A DNA stretch of 64,000 bases from NCBI GenBank assembly GCA_951394405.1, contig OX596342.1:1798001-1862000 (forward strand), given 5' to 3'. Shown here piece by piece: positions 24,401 to 39,262 of this stretch. Both the position numbers and the translations under genes were made by a program. The stretch comes from Coprinellus micaceus. Its lineage: Eukaryota > Basidiomycota > Agaricomycetes > Agaricales > Psathyrellaceae. The notes beneath the pieces were generated by a model. That model made no database searches. It saw only the letters and a program-made list of their open reading frames with translations, and was not told the origin of the DNA. Position 1 is the stretch's first letter, and each line of letters begins with the position of its first letter.

Positions 24401-27400
24401 GTATGATGACGCGTTCTTTTGAAATTTCCTAGTGAACAGACGCGCGCGCGGCTTGGACCATCACCACCACCATCACCACCTTCCACAATCTACACGAGTT
24501 CAATTGGGCACCATGAATACTAATTATGTGGGGTTCGAGGCTTCAAAGCGACGGAATGTTGACCGTCGTCGTATTTGTCGACCTTCATCCAAGGTTGTGA
24601 CCCGTGTACGTGAGTCTCGTGCGGATGTTGCCGGGCGTTGTGATTGAACAGTATACTTTGCAGCTTTAGGCGAACGCAGTCCTCTAGCTTCCTCACCCAT
24701 CAATTTCGTTCCTCGGGGGCAGAACCTGCAAACAGGGCAGACGCTGGCAGTCACTGGTCCCAGTCCCCAACGCATGTAATTCATGACCCAACCCCAGAAT
24801 TGGGCACTCCGCCACGCGAACGACGAGTGCTGCATCATCATGAACGCTATCTTTTCGTACCCTTTGCAGTGATATCACAGGAAGGCATACTTCAAGAGAT
24901 ACGCCCCGCTCTCAAAGTCGCCCATTCCCAGTGGCCAGCGTTCAGTCGGTGGGGCAGTCAACCCAATCGGCTCGCATTGGCTCGCTACTGTCGATTGGAT
25001 TTCCGAAGTGGCTCTGGTACCGCCAATTGGACACACGAGACCGACAGACTCCATGTAAAGCCACCTTTGTTCAGCGCTCCGCCGGATAGGCCTGAGCCGC
25101 GCCGACCAGTATGGAGTCACATGAACCGACGCCTTTCATCTCGCGTATAGTTGTGCTTGAAGCTTGCTTGAAGCATCCCATTGGCCCTTCGATCCCGAAT
25201 GGAGACGCAGTGATTGAATGCCGCCGGCGGATCCAACTCGTCTATCCAGGCTCCTTGAAGCGTCACCAATGGCCTGCCACTCTCAGGCCCTCCCCCTCAG
25301 TTGAAGAGCGTCCTCGGACCCTGAGATAAAGATGGGATGCACCTGCTGACCCTGTGAGGTGATCACCGGCAGCGACATGCATTTGCCAGCAGGCATTTGG
25401 CTTGAGTTCCGTTTCTCTAAAGGTTATATATGCAGGCAACATTCATTGTTTCTAACCATTCCTCTCTTTCGCCGCGTCATCTGCTCCAACACCGACACAC
25501 CCTACTTGGCCGGCCTACACAGTGTCACCCCTGGTGGTCGCAAACGGCACTAGTCGTACTCGTACATAAGAATATGGCCGATTCGTCTTCGCATGGAACG
25601 ACACTCGTCGTGGCAGGCGCATTGGTAAGTAACTTGCGACACATCCGCGGATGAGATTGACCGACTCGTGCCAGGTGCAATGCTTCTTTTACGGTGCGCT
25701 ACATTTCCTGTATCTGACACGCAAAGCGACTGAACTCGGCCCAGGGCTATATACAGCATTATTCTTATTGTCGGCGACATTCATGTTCTTTTCAAGGCGC
25801 CCTCGTCGGTGGATACTTTTGCCTCTCAATATGGTGATTTACCTGCTATCTACTGCGACCCTTTACTACGACCTGGTCATGGCGTGTGTGAGCGTGGAGA
25901 CGGACAACGCCGTTCGCCTATACCGCATAGCTCAAGGTGGGGATACTAAGTTCCTGAGGACCCGCATCTCGCTTTTCATTGGAATCTCGTGGGTTGCATA
26001 ACCGAAATCGTTTTTGATACCATTCCTGACTGCTCCTCAAAAATTTAAAGGACTCTCACCGGATCCCTCATGGTGGGTAGGTCCCTATCTTTGTTTGGAC
26101 GACACGCTAACCCCTATTCGCCACCAGATTTGGAGACTTTCCCAACTTTGGTTGAAACTCAGACCCTTTGCGGCCGTGGCGGCGTTTCTCAACATCGGAG
26201 TCGCTGGTAAAGCATTTAATGATATATTCTATCCTGTGGATGCGCCCTCCTCACTCCTATTGCTATAGGTTTCGGCCTTGTTCTTATTCATCTTCGAGGA
26301 GGAGGGCCAGAATTAAGCTTCCGATACGATTTGTACAGGAGGACAGCGTTTTCGCTGCTTGCATGCCTTATGATGGTTATTTGTGGGTCACACCACTTAC
26401 ACATCCCACAGGAAATTTCTGACCTCCTGTGGCGCTATCGAATCTAGCAGGTCGCTCATTCTGGATGTCGAGGCAGCTTCGCAAACTTTATGGCTCCCAC
26501 ATCCAAACGTACACCTTAGTCGGGGGTTGGTGAGACCTCTCTTCTCTCCAAGGTCTATAGAGCTGTACGATTTACCCCATTCAAAGCATTGACAGCGGGA
26601 TGGCGTTTGTCCTGTGTTATGGGGTCAACCTTGGTTTGACGTTCAATGACATAGTGAGTACGTTCGATATTCTTCGAGCCTGATCTCACTGTGACCCGTC
26701 TTGAAGACCATTCTCCGACCAGTCCTCCCTCAATTCGCGGTATGGTTTGAACCATGGCTTTGCGGCAGGTACACCCTTGCTCATGGGCCTCATGTCTCCC
26801 GTACCTAGGCCATGGCAGGCGCTCTTCTCCTCTTCCAGGAAAGCTTAGGGAAGGGTGCGCAAGACCTCAGCGTCACGGTGCGCGCAATCGAACAGTCGAG
26901 TGACGGTCGCTCCACACCCGTCCTGGACACCCTGTTCAGCACACCAGGAGTCTCCATACAATACACGATAGGGCAAGGTGGACGATGCCCCGCCACCGGT
27001 CGGAGGTCGCAGCTAGATGGATCCTTTCTGGGGTCCCATTCCATCTCTCCTGGCCACTCTTGCAGTCAAATGGCAGTTGGAGATGATGGTCCTGGAGAGG
27101 CGCTGAAGTTGTGCCCTGTGGATAATGTCGAAATTCAGCAACCCGAGAAGGCCCATGGATGAGGGTGCCGATTGCGAAGTCAATGCGGGCTGGCAGGGCC
27201 GACGGACACAAACTACTATCTCGACAGGGCAGGGTGAGTGGGAAGGCGTCACGCTCATTCGTGCCTGCCTACCCACCTTATTTTATTCTCAGCTCCCCCA
27301 CCGATACACGCATCATGACTTCTTACTCATCGAACTGCATCCATTTTTGCATCGCCTGGACATTGTCTAAACGCCCAATATGCGTTTCGCCTTCACCCTT

Positions 27401-27530
27401 CTAGTATCATATTACGGTCCCGTCGGGATTTGGCTAGCTCTATTTCTACCTTGGAATGAACTCTTGTGCTGCCCCTACTGCTAAAAATCCACCCAAGTTT
27501 GTTCGACCCAGCTCCAGAGATCTCGAAGGG
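24401..27530. repeat. Direct tandem duplication, unit 1 (approximate ends)
   Basis: Unit 1 of an imperfect direct duplication of about 3.2 kb; unit 2 is 27561-30790. Both units start with GTATGATGACGCGTT (24401 and 27562). They carry similar upstream DNA (for example the ACCAATGG and CGACATGCATTTGCCA stretches at ~25267/25373 and ~28526/28647), a ten-exon gene, and similar 3' flanks (GGACATTGTCT at ~27358 and ~30664, then AATATGCGTTTC). Divergence is clear, so the event is not recent. The 1.2 kb upstream of the gene (24335-25573) contains a His-codon-like CAC/CAT run at about 24460-24480 but no gene I can support. Confidence 0.7.
25574..27162 (+). CDS. Multi-pass membrane protein, tandem copy A, 351 aa
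   Basis: A basidiomycete multi-pass membrane protein of unknown function; the plan of about seven helices plus a cytosolic tail recalls orphan seven-TM families in these fungi, but no family signature is certain. Exons 25574-25624, 25675-25693, 25745-25988, 26051-26072, 26128-26206, 26269-26382, 26448-26529, 26596-26653, 26707-26739, 26809-27162; total 1056 nt. Exons 2, 4 and 9 are only 19, 22 and 33 nt. Helices are visible at about residues 5-25, 25-45 and 50-75 and in four later segments. SATLYYDLVMACVSVET-like sequence precedes a cytosolic loop ending in LFIGIS. The last 118 codons form a soluble tail (ISVTVRAIE, LDTLFSTPGVS). Every junction is supported by copy B, which has the same exon plan. 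Confidence 0.82.
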
Positions 27531-28838
27531 CTTGTTCCGTCCTTGTTTGACCATTATTTGCGTATGATGACGCGTTGTTTGTATTCCGAGGGGAGCGTGT
27601 CGAGATGCGAACTTGGTTCGGAACCACCACCACTGGCCCCGTTTTGACCCTCATTGCTCGCTGGGGTCTCTACATTGAGGAGAATCGTTCTAGTTTAATG
27701 AAGCGCCATGACTGCATCGTCGTGAAGCTATGAGGCCTCGGCCGTTTTCGTTGTGTTTTCCGACCTCCATTTCCGACGAACAGGCGGCTCTCGTGCATGC
27801 GCCTCCCATGGCGTTGCTGAAGAGTGTAACTCGCGGTCTTTTGCGGTGCCCTAGACTATCCCAAAGCTCGAACGGGGTTTCTCTCTCCAAAAAGGCCTCG
27901 GTTTACTGAAAGCAGAATGAATAGGCACAAGTACCGATCTTGCTCCCCAACACATGTTAGTCGTGAAGCGAAGACCACGCACCTGGCGACACCCTGCCAC
28001 GCGAGCGAGGAGCGCCGGAGGGCCCACTTCTTCGCTACCTCCCCACGGTGACATCATGAAACGGTGGTCGCTGACCTGGGGGAAGGGAGACCTCATCGCA
28101 GTGAGTGGCTCGACGCGTATACCCTGCTATAGTCACTGAACGCCCTCTCTACCCAGTGCCCAGAAATATGCATTCATCGGACTGCACGAATACGTGTACA
28201 GCTGGAGCGCAAGGCCTTCCAAGGTTGCACCAAGCAGTCGGCGCACAGAATTTCAAATTGGTTATCTACTAGTCAATTGGATTGCCAAAGTGGTTGTGGC
28301 GCATTCCGATGTACTGACCGATTAGAGGCATGGGACCGACATACGCCACGATATATGCACTGCGTCAAGTGAGCTGCGCCTGTTCTCGGGGCTAATCTGA
28401 CCCCTTTTCATCTTTTACAGGCTGGGGATGGAGAATCCTATTTGAACTCGGAGATTTAGAGGAGGGAGACACATCGATTGAATGCCGGCAATGGGCCCGA
28501 TATACTTACCTGGATTCCAGGCGCCACCAATGGCTTTCTCCCCTCTCCTTCAGCCCCACCGCAATCGCTGAAGACACTCCTCGGACCCTGAGGCATTAGC
28601 CAAGCATGAAGACGGGATGTCCCTCCTGACCAGCAACGTCAGCGACATGCATTTGCCACCAGGCACTCGGTTCGAGTTGTGGCAGCTTTCCGACGGTTAT
28701 ATGTCCAGAAGGAATACGTTCGGGTCCCTAAGCGTTCTACCCTTCCACCGTCATCTAGTACTCGAACATCGTCACCGCTTACTTGCCTGACCTGACGTAC
28801 CCCAGGGTTCACCGACGCCTTGAGGTGTATCCAAGAAG
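27163..28838. other. Intergenic DNA spanning the duplication junction
   Basis: 1.7 kb between copies A and B. The first ~360 nt match the 3' flank of copy B. From about 27561 the sequence matches DNA just downstream of P450-2, marking the junction between units. The rest parallels the upstream region of copy A. No gene was found. Confidence 0.55.
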
Positions 28839-30790
28839 ATGACCGATTCATCCGCACGAGGAGTACTGCTCGTTGTGGCTGGTGCATTGGTGAGTGGCTC
28901 GTGATGGTTCGGTGATGAAGCTGATCTCTTTTCGCCAGGTGCAATGCTTCTTCTATGGTATGTGATACTACCCATCGGTTCGGACTCGACGCGACTGAAC
29001 ACCATGCAGGGCTATACACAGCGTTATTCCTCTTATCGGCGACATTCACATTCTTCTCAAGGCGTCCTCACCGGTGGATTCTCCTGCCTCTCAACGCAAC
29101 GATTTACCTGATCTCTACCGCCACCCTGTACTACGACCTTATCATGGCATGCATCAGCGTGGAGACGCTCAATTCCGTTCGCCTGTACCGCCTCGCTCAA
29201 GGTGGGGACCCTAAGTTTCTGAGGGTCCGCATCACACTATTCGTCGCGATCTCGTACGTTCTATGTATGTAATTGATCTGTTTCCCTTCCTCACCCTCGT
29301 TCCCTTCACTGCTTCTCCAATCGAAGAACCCTCGCTGAATCCCTGGTCGTAGGTCCAATTCTCTCCTAGTCATGGCGACGCGTTAATCCTCCTCGGCTGC
29401 CAGATTTGGAGGCTCTCCCGACTTTGGTTGAGGGCTAGATACTTTGCGATGCTTGCATCCTTTCTCCATGTCGGAGTCGCTGGTGAGAAATTTGTGATAA
29501 CCCGCACGAAGCGTGCTTACCTGTGACAATATAGGTTCTGGAATTGTCCTCGTCCATATCCAAGCAAGGTCCGACTTGGGCTTTCGATACGACGCGTACA
29601 GGCGGACGGCATTCTCGTTGTTTGCGTGTCTCATGACGATCACCCGTGGGTCGCCCGCACCATACATCTGGGGTATATGCTGATTTTGGCGTGGATTCGA
29701 AATTAGTGGGCCGTTCCTATTGGATGTCGAGACAGCTTCGCAAACTCTACGGGCCCCACAACCGGGCCTACACAATCATAGGCGCATGGTGAGACCCTTC
29801 CCATCCACACTCCGTGATGTTATGGGGCGTTAATTTGTTTGAAGTATTGACAGTGGGCTGGTGTTCATCGTGTTCTACGCCCTTGACCTCGGATTGACCT
29901 CCAAGGATATAGTAAGTTCCCAAGCCCTCATTGAAGGTTGACCTCATCGTAAATATTCTCCTCGTAGCCTGTTTTCCGACCTGCTCTCCCCCAATTTGCG
30001 GTGTGACTCCAACCTCAATATTTGACATGGATACGCTCGCTCACGGGGACCCCTTTCCTCACATCTAGGGCATGATGGCTACACTGATACTCTTCCAGGA
30101 AAGTCTGGGGAGAAGTGCACGAGATCTAAGCATTACAGTACGCGCAATTGAAGAAGCCGGAGACGGGCATTCCACCCCTATCCTGGACACCCTGTTCAGC
30201 ACCCCAGGGGTCTCCATGCAGTTCACAGTGGGGCAGGGTGGGCGCAGCGTCACCAGTCCCAGGTCGCAGCTTGATGGGTCCTTCCGAGGGTCCCGGTCCA
30301 TGTTCTCCGTTCCCTCTCGCAGTCAATTGGCTGTGGGGGACGACGGACCTGGAGAGGCGCACAAGTCGAAGCTCACTGTGGATCATATCGCTCAAGAGAT
30401 TCGGCAACCTGAGAAGGTCCACGAGTGAAGAAGCTAATGCGAGGTCGACGAGGGTCGGCAGGCCCAACCGACGCGGACCGTCGCGACAGGGAAGGGTGAT
30501 GTGTGCGGGTTAGACAAGGAGGGCAATTTGGGGTGGATGACCTCCCCTGTCGGGGCTTTGTGGAGGTGTACGCCCTCATTCTGACACGATCGCTCCCACT
30601 GATCCGAGCGCTCATCACAACTTCTTCGACTCATTTATCCTACAGATACGTTCTGTATCGCTTGGACATTGTCTGAACCCCATACGGTATCTATCCTCCT
30701 CAATATGCGTTTCATCTTTACCCTTCTATCATATTGCGGGTCTATCGGGATTTCGCTCGAATTTTCCATGGAGCTCTGGGACGTTTGTTG
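27561..30790. repeat. Direct tandem duplication, unit 2 (approximate ends)
   Basis: Second unit of the duplication described at 24401-27530. It includes copy B and extends past its stop to about 30790, where similarity to unit 1 fades. The end points are my visual estimates. Confidence 0.65.
28839..30428 (+). CDS. Multi-pass membrane protein, tandem copy B, 352 aa
   Basis: Paralog of the gene at 25574-27162, with the same ten-exon plan. Exons 28839-28889, 28939-28957, 29010-29253, 29327-29348, 29404-29482, 29535-29645, 29707-29788, 29854-29911, 29968-30000, 30069-30428; total 1059 nt. Exon lengths match copy A except exon 6 (111 against 114) and the last exon (360 against 354). Shared blocks are LLVVAGAL, VQCFFYGLYTALFLLSATF, RRWILLPLN / HRWILLPLN, MSRQLRKLYG, LPQFA, LFQESLG and LDTLFSTPGVS. 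It has several membrane helices and a 120-residue hydrophilic C-terminal tail, ending in KVHE. It could be a receptor or transport-related protein; nothing in the sequence decides this. Function unknown. Confidence 0.82.
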
Positions 30791-31035
30791 GGCATCTCCA
30801 CCTCTGTTTAGGACGCTTCAATACCCAAGGGTCGACGATATTCGGACGACATCGACTTTCGAGCGTTTCGGGTCGTGGCCGAGCTCAGTTATACTCACGT
30901 CAAATCATCAAGAAGCACCCTATGCTGCGGTTCGAACTCGGAGTTGTGGGTATTTGTGGTGCATCGTTGCAGCACATGTCGTGGACATGAATTGCCGTAA
31001 AGCGAGGTCGGTGGAGAAGCGATCATAAGCGCGCA

Positions 31036-31041
31036 TATATA
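31036..31041 (+). promoter_or_regulatory. TATA-like box for GMC oxidoreductase 3
   Basis: TATATA 53 nt upstream of the ATG at 31089, a typical distance. The remaining ~600 nt between copy B and this gene is mostly duplication-unit flank. Confidence 0.45.
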
Positions 31042-31088
31042 CGAAGGAGGTTCCGACTTCCCCTTACCATTGCCAATAGTCCTGCCCC

Positions 31089-33483
<2,395 letters not shown>

Positions 33484-33838
33484 GTTATTCACAGTAAGCT
33501 TCTTTGCTCCACGTCTCTTTTCATATTTACGTCACATTGAATCGTATGGTTTATACTTTCACGTATCCAAAGCGTCTACTACCTACAAAGACGCGCGGGC
33601 TCAGTGACTCGGAGGTTGGCCCCAAAACGGGCGCCTAAATGCCGGAACAACATCATTGGTACCGTCGGACCGCACAGCTTCGGGGGAAATGACCCCGATG
33701 ATGACGGTTGCTTGGCACGGGGAATTCAAACCTTGCCTCCTTCCATACCGCACCTTCCTATCTTTCTTACCTCCTTGACGGAGTTCCTCCTCTTCTCACC
33801 CTCGGTACCCTTGAATCGGGCATTCACACTCGGAATCG

Positions 33839-36502
33839 ATGTCGACACCAGCAATCTCTTCACCATCACCAGCACGATCGCAGTCCGGCGCTCCAGTTTC
33901 TTTTAAGGGCGCACGAGCCTCCCCAAACGCCGCAGATCGCTCAAAACGTCGAGAAAGCGACCATAGCTTTACTTCGAGAGGACCTGTCATTGAACTCGAC
34001 GACGACGACGGGAAGGAATCCGCAGATGCCTCCGACGGTTTAAAGGATAGACTACTCGAAGTGGAGGACACCCAAACCTCCCAGGGCCATCCGTCAATAC
34101 CCCCCTTGCATGAGCGAGTCCAATCGGATCCTTATGGTACCGTACGGGGGCCTAGCAGTGGGGGAAGGCAGGGCTCTATGCCTGTACCAGCAGAAGCATC
34201 AAATCGACACCCTGATCTTCGTGGACCGCCTCCATCTTTCAGGATTCTAGGTCACCCCGAGTTCGACGGGCCCATTCGCATGCCCGAGGCGGCGCCCGCA
34301 CCATCGCATCGCCCACCAGGCGGACTAGATCACTCTGAGAGTGTATCCAGCCGCGATAGCCGGGTCACAGATGGAACGGACGACGATGAGAGGATGTGGG
34401 AGGAGAATCAAGCTCTGTACAGGGCTATTCAAAGTCGGCTAGGTATTGAGGGGAGCACCCCAAGCGAGAAATCATCTTCAGCGCCTACGCCCGTTCTCCC
34501 AATTCCAGGTGGCTTCCCTGACGCATTCCGGTTTGAAGGTGCCGAGTCCAGTGAAAATGAGAGAGACGGGCCTGCGGCATTCCATGGGCGGCCGTCGCAC
34601 TCGTTCCCCCAGCCGGCCCACGCTGGTTCTTCCTCGGGGACAAGTCTGCCACCCGACATGCCCAATCCAATGCCAGTGCGTGCACCACTCGAGAGACCAA
34701 GCACGGATTCGTTCTTCACGACCAATTCAGACTCAGTTTACCTTACGCCACATCAACACGAGGGCGGCGAAGGCGGCGGCGGAATGGGAGATGGGAGTGC
34801 CGACGAAGACGAGAATTATTCTCGAACATTATCTGGTCTCTCAATACCTGCATCACCTTCCACTCCCCCACCTTTCCCCGCACCGGCCTCCCTTCCTGAG
34901 CCAACGACACCGAAGGCAGCTGCCGGGATGCCAAAAACCAGGCCGTCCATGCCCGAACCTTCTCTGGTTCCACATGGTCACTCCGATCCTTCCATGCAGC
35001 CCAAGGTATTGATCCCAGAGCCAGTCAAACAGCCTGAGTTACCGCAACTCCATTCCAGGCCCTCAATCCCAGTGCCCATAGCTTCTACTGCAATGCCAAG
35101 GCCAGAGTCTAAGCCAACTGTATTTTCTGCCCCTCCAAGCCAACAAGCCCCTCGGCCTCAGCACACCCTTCCTCCACAGCCCCAGCCTCCAACACCGCTA
35201 GCTATGCCTCCAAAGCCCACTTTATTATCGCATACCCCGCCTGCTGCCACCTCGCATCAAGCACCTGACTCTGGCCACACTCAGCCTTCTGGTTCCCATC
35301 CCACCCTAGGTCCTTTGGTCACCTCTCAAGGAGGGCACCAGAAGCCCCAAAGGCCACAGCAACACCACTCTGTTTCTCATGCCATAATCCCATTGGCTTC
35401 AAATACGAGCCAAGTCAAGCCACCCCCGAACGTGGACCATGGAAATAGTGGTAACTCAGTTGGAGGAAAGCCGTCTGGTTCCGGTCTCGCGGCTCCCAAG
35501 CCTTCCAACGCACTGGCGCCTTCACATTCAGCGAGCAGCATTGGCAGCGCAAAGCCTACGAAACCGGCAGGATCGACTTGGGCAGCGCATAGTAATAGTG
35601 AAAATGTGATCCACACCACTTCCTCTGGGTCACTTTCGACAGCGAAGCCCCCTCCAAAGCCTTCCCCGTCTATTTCGGAAATCAAACCGCCCAAAATTTC
35701 CCCCTCTCACTCAGCTTCTCAAGGGAAACAAGATCACGAGCCTCCTGCGTCGTCTTCTGGGAAACCGTCCGGTCATAATACTCGCTATGTGGATATGCTT
35801 CTCGCGCTGGACGATATTCCAAACTACTGGAACTTGCTCGCGTCCTTCTTTACATGGATTCTGCTCGCTGGATTTCTACTTTTCCCTGGTACATTCACCA
35901 GTTGGAGGGAGGAGCAGGCACAGGCGGCTGGGGCAGGAGGTGTGAGTGACCAAGTGAAGGGCGCGGTCCTTGACGTGGTTTCGCATGTACCACTGTGGGT
36001 GATAATTCGGAGAGTAACGCCGGACGCACACTGATCCCACTGAAATCTAGATATGTTATTGCGTGGGTATGTTCAGCTGTTGGGGTTGCGGGAATGGTCT
36101 GGCTGTGGTGGAGATGGATGGCAAACTATATCTGGCTCTTGAACAAAGTTTTTGTGTACGTTCTGCCCTATTGCATTCGCGAACACACAGAGGATACTCA
36201 TCTGCATACCCAACAGCCCCGGGCTTCTGAACGCTCTCGCAGGCCTCGTCTCCACCCTCGCCAACATTTTCGGTGCACAAGGCGGGCAGCTGAGCACCAC
36301 AGCTCTATCGACCTTGATCATCACAGCGTCCAGTACCGGTATACTCGCCATCATGGTTCTGTTCTACCAGTTCTGGTTACTTAGGAGAGTGCAGAACGAA
36401 CACTGGAAGACTGTTGGGAAGCAGAAAGCGGGCAGACATGGGGAGGGTGTTCTGAAGGGAATGATGGAAAGTAAGAGCCAGACGATCAAGCAAAGAGCTT
36501 GA
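33839..36502 (+). CDS. Large Pro/Ser-rich protein with C-terminal membrane domain, 848 aa
   Basis: I do not recognise a named family. Exons 33839-35994, 36051-36155 and 36217-36502 total 2547 nt. Residues 1 to about 660 are disordered and rich in Pro, Ser, Gly and His, with acidic patches and repeated PKPS / KPPPK motifs. The last ~190 residues hold four membrane segments: one in WILLAGFLLFPGTF, one in AWVCSAVGVAGMVWLWW after the first splice, one in GLLNALAGLVSTLANIF, and one in LIITASSTGILAIMVLFYQFWL. A basic cytosolic tail follows. The layout (long cytosolic N-terminus, then a four-helix bundle) is common among uncharacterised basidiomycete membrane proteins. The start is the first ATG of the long frame. 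It is convergent with P450-3, whose stop lies 137 nt away. Confidence 0.8.
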
Positions 36503-36638
36503 GGGAGGTGACGGCGAGCGTATTGGATGAGATGGGCTGCCCTCTCGAGCATTATTTGGACCGACCGTATGTAAGTTACCACTATGATATTCCTGTTGTT
36601 CCCTATACCTCACCGCCGCTGTCTCTATACCCTAGGTC

Positions 36639-38672
36639 CTACTGGACCAAATGCTGGTACCCATGCCTCGGAGTGATTTCACATTTGAAGGGGGACGGTT
36701 TGCTGGTACGAAGTGTGAGGATGAGGGGTGGAGGTGGTATGTGAAGAGTACCCACGCAATAAGCGCCTGATGCAATTCGAGATCTAACGGAACGCGGTTC
36801 CCCTCTTCATCTTTAGGTTGAGCAATGTTGAAGGTGGCCAATACTGACGCCGCGAAGAGGAAGATCGTGTCCTTTCCAAAGTGGCGGCCAGGGCAGATTC
36901 GACGGCCGAATCCAAAGCCTCCCATTTCGGCGTCTGGGACAGAGGGATCGAGGTTGCCGTCGCTGTCTAGATAGCGCTCGGGAATAAACTCGAACGGTTT
37001 CTCGAAGGTATTTGGGTCATGAAGCATCGCCCTGCGGGAATGCTATGAGGCTAACATTTCAGACCAGAGACCGCCGTTATCGCGTACCAAGAGTTAGCTA
37101 TCAAGATAGTCCCTTTCGGGATGAAGTACCCTTCGTACTCATCGTCTTCCGTATTCGCATGAGTGGATGCTATTGGATGTGAATAGAGGTCAATGCCTGG
37201 GGGTAAGTACTCCACATACCAAGAGGAGCGACGGTGTACCATCGTCCGAGCTCTTTGACGATTGAGTGCACGTAGGGTAGGGAGGGCCGATCCGTTATGA
37301 GTGGGAGGCGGTCTCTGCCTACGACCGTGTCCAGCTCTATTTGTGCCTTCCTCTGAACCTCGGGGTGATTTGCAAGAGCGAGCATGAGAACGGTAGCTGA
37401 GGCGATGGAGGTTTCTGCACCGCCTGTTAAAGGAACGATTTAGCGAGGTGGTTCTCCTCAGAGGAAGCCTTCCGAATTCATGCTTACCGATGTACGCTAT
37501 TGCACAGACACCCTTTGCTACTTCCTCTTGATCGGCCTTATCAGAGGAAGACACTTGTGCTTCGCTCATGCGATCGAAGAGATCGGCGGCCATGCTGGGG
37601 TATATGCTTCTCCTGCCTCTTGACTGGCACTCTGTTTAGCGCTTTGGCCCAGCCGGGGATGGGATGACGTACCAGGTCCTCTTTTGCCATGTCGAAGCCC
37701 GAGTTTAGCATCCTGCGATTCGCATCTGCCACCTCGCGAAACCACCTCTTCCAGCCTGCCCCGGGGAACCAAGCCGGAACATGTCTCAAGAGAGGAAACA
37801 CGCCAACAAGAAACTTCCCAGGTCTGGTCGCTTCGGCGAACGCGTTCGTCACGGCGTCGCCCAGTTCAGCGAGAGAAGTATTCGTTGCTTCGTCGTCTAT
37901 GCCGTAGGTGGCACGCATGATGATCGCGCCCATAAACCTACGAGATCAAATGAGTGGAGAGTACACATAGAAGGGCGTGGTGGCTTGACGTACGCCTCGA
38001 TGTGGTGAAGAAAGCCTTCGGGCTTGTCCTTGAGCTTTCGCAGGAACTGCGCCCTCTCCTCATACATCATGGGGTGGTACATCTTGAGTGTACTTTGGTT
38101 GTGATACTGGTGGAAAGTCCGCCTGTACTTCCTCCAAAGTCCACCATACTGCATCAGAACAAAGCTCCAGTTCGCCTCCAACCTGGACAAAATTAGGATC
38201 ACGTCTTTGCGGGCGGACAGAGTCTGGATGATTGACCACTCACAAATCAAATACCACTCCCCGCGGCCTATCAGAGTAGTTCACAGCACGCTTGTCGAGG
38301 AGGTCAACTGCTCGCCGATGCGAGTCAAGGATGATGATGCCTTGTCCCAAGGCGTTGAGATACACAATATCACCTAGTGAGCATTCCTCGATAATTTTAG
38401 CGGCCCAACCAAAAAAGATAATACCAAGTGAGAAGAGACCTACCATACTTCTGGCACAATTCATGGTATCCTTCCCAAGCGACCTCTTGAGGGAAGTCGG
38501 CAATATTACCAACCAACGGAAGACCTTTGGGACCTGGAGGTAGAGGTAAACCCCGTGGATTACGCTTCCTACGCGTCGCGAGTGCCTTCGCAAGGAAAAT
38601 AGTGCCCAAGCCACCAGCAAGGAGTAACAACGCCTGCGAGCGGTGCTCGGAGGCTGAGATCAGAGGTAACAT
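36639..38672 (-). CDS. Cytochrome P450 monooxygenase 3, 524 aa
   Basis: Third paralog. Minus-strand exons 38672-38444, 38373-38244, 38182-37994, 37937-37673, 37623-37488, 37423-37220, 37169-37088, 37031-36756, 36702-36639; total 1575 nt. Compared with P450-1 and -2, two introns are missing: the 14-nt microexon is fused to the next exon (204 = 14 + 190) and the exons around the heme loop are fused (276 = 129 + 144 + 3). Features: membrane anchor near residues 14-32, LPLPPGPKG hinge, I-helix GGAET (317-321; Gly replaces the first Ala), ExxR in VKELGRW, PERYL, and heme loop FGFGRRICPGR with Cys458. It ends with HLVQ. A predicted ER monooxygenase; substrate unknown. Transcribed toward the Pro/Ser-rich gene at 33839-36502. 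Confidence 0.9.
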
Positions 38673-38713
38673 GGGATGAAACGACGGGGCGGATACGAGG
38701 CGAGGGAACCATG

Positions 38714-38719
38714 TTTATA
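38714..38719 (-). promoter_or_regulatory. TATA-like box for P450-3
   Basis: TATAAA on the minus strand 42 nt before the ATG at 38672. The rest of the 590-nt gap up to the catalase 3' end (38673-39262) shows nothing recognisable. Confidence 0.45.
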
Positions 38720-39262
38720 GTGCCAGCAATTGACCGTGGATCACGGCGGGAAGTTGATTGAAACTGAGTGGCCCCCTCTGGAACATGGAAAACAGCGACC
38801 TAACTGGCTGAATGATGTTGTTCAGGCGGACGTTCCGATCGACGCCGACAGAAATGCTTTGACATGCATACAAAGTGCGCCAAAGGGTAGGCGGTAGGCA
38901 TCTCGCCAGTGGGAGGAAATGGAGAAACTGGATCAGACCGGAACAGTTGCTGCGCAAAAGAGCGCAAAAGGCGAAGGCTGACTAAATCGCTCTCAGCGAA
39001 GGCCATAGTCTCTCTCCGGCATCGCCAAAAATCGACTCGATCCGGCTCTCGCCGTGTCCCCGCTCGGTGGTTCACGTTTCAAGGCTGTATCGTTCTAGCG
39101 AAGTACGGTACACGCCGACAGTACCACAGGGCCAAGGGTCTTGATGAAACGACACCGCCTCGAAACGAAGATACCTACTACTTGACTTTCCCCATGTATC
39201 CCAATTCACTGGATAGCGGTCACGACCAATAGGGCAAAGCTGCAGTAAGATGATACTCACCT

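Noticed and set aside
24644..25150. 168-codon open frame upstream of membrane copy A
   Set aside because: The matching region in duplication unit 2 has no equivalent open frame, so it is not conserved coding sequence.
30925..30945. GGTTCGAACTC, resembling a tRNA B-box
   Set aside because: No matching acceptor stem, D-arm or anticodon arm in the surrounding 90 nt.
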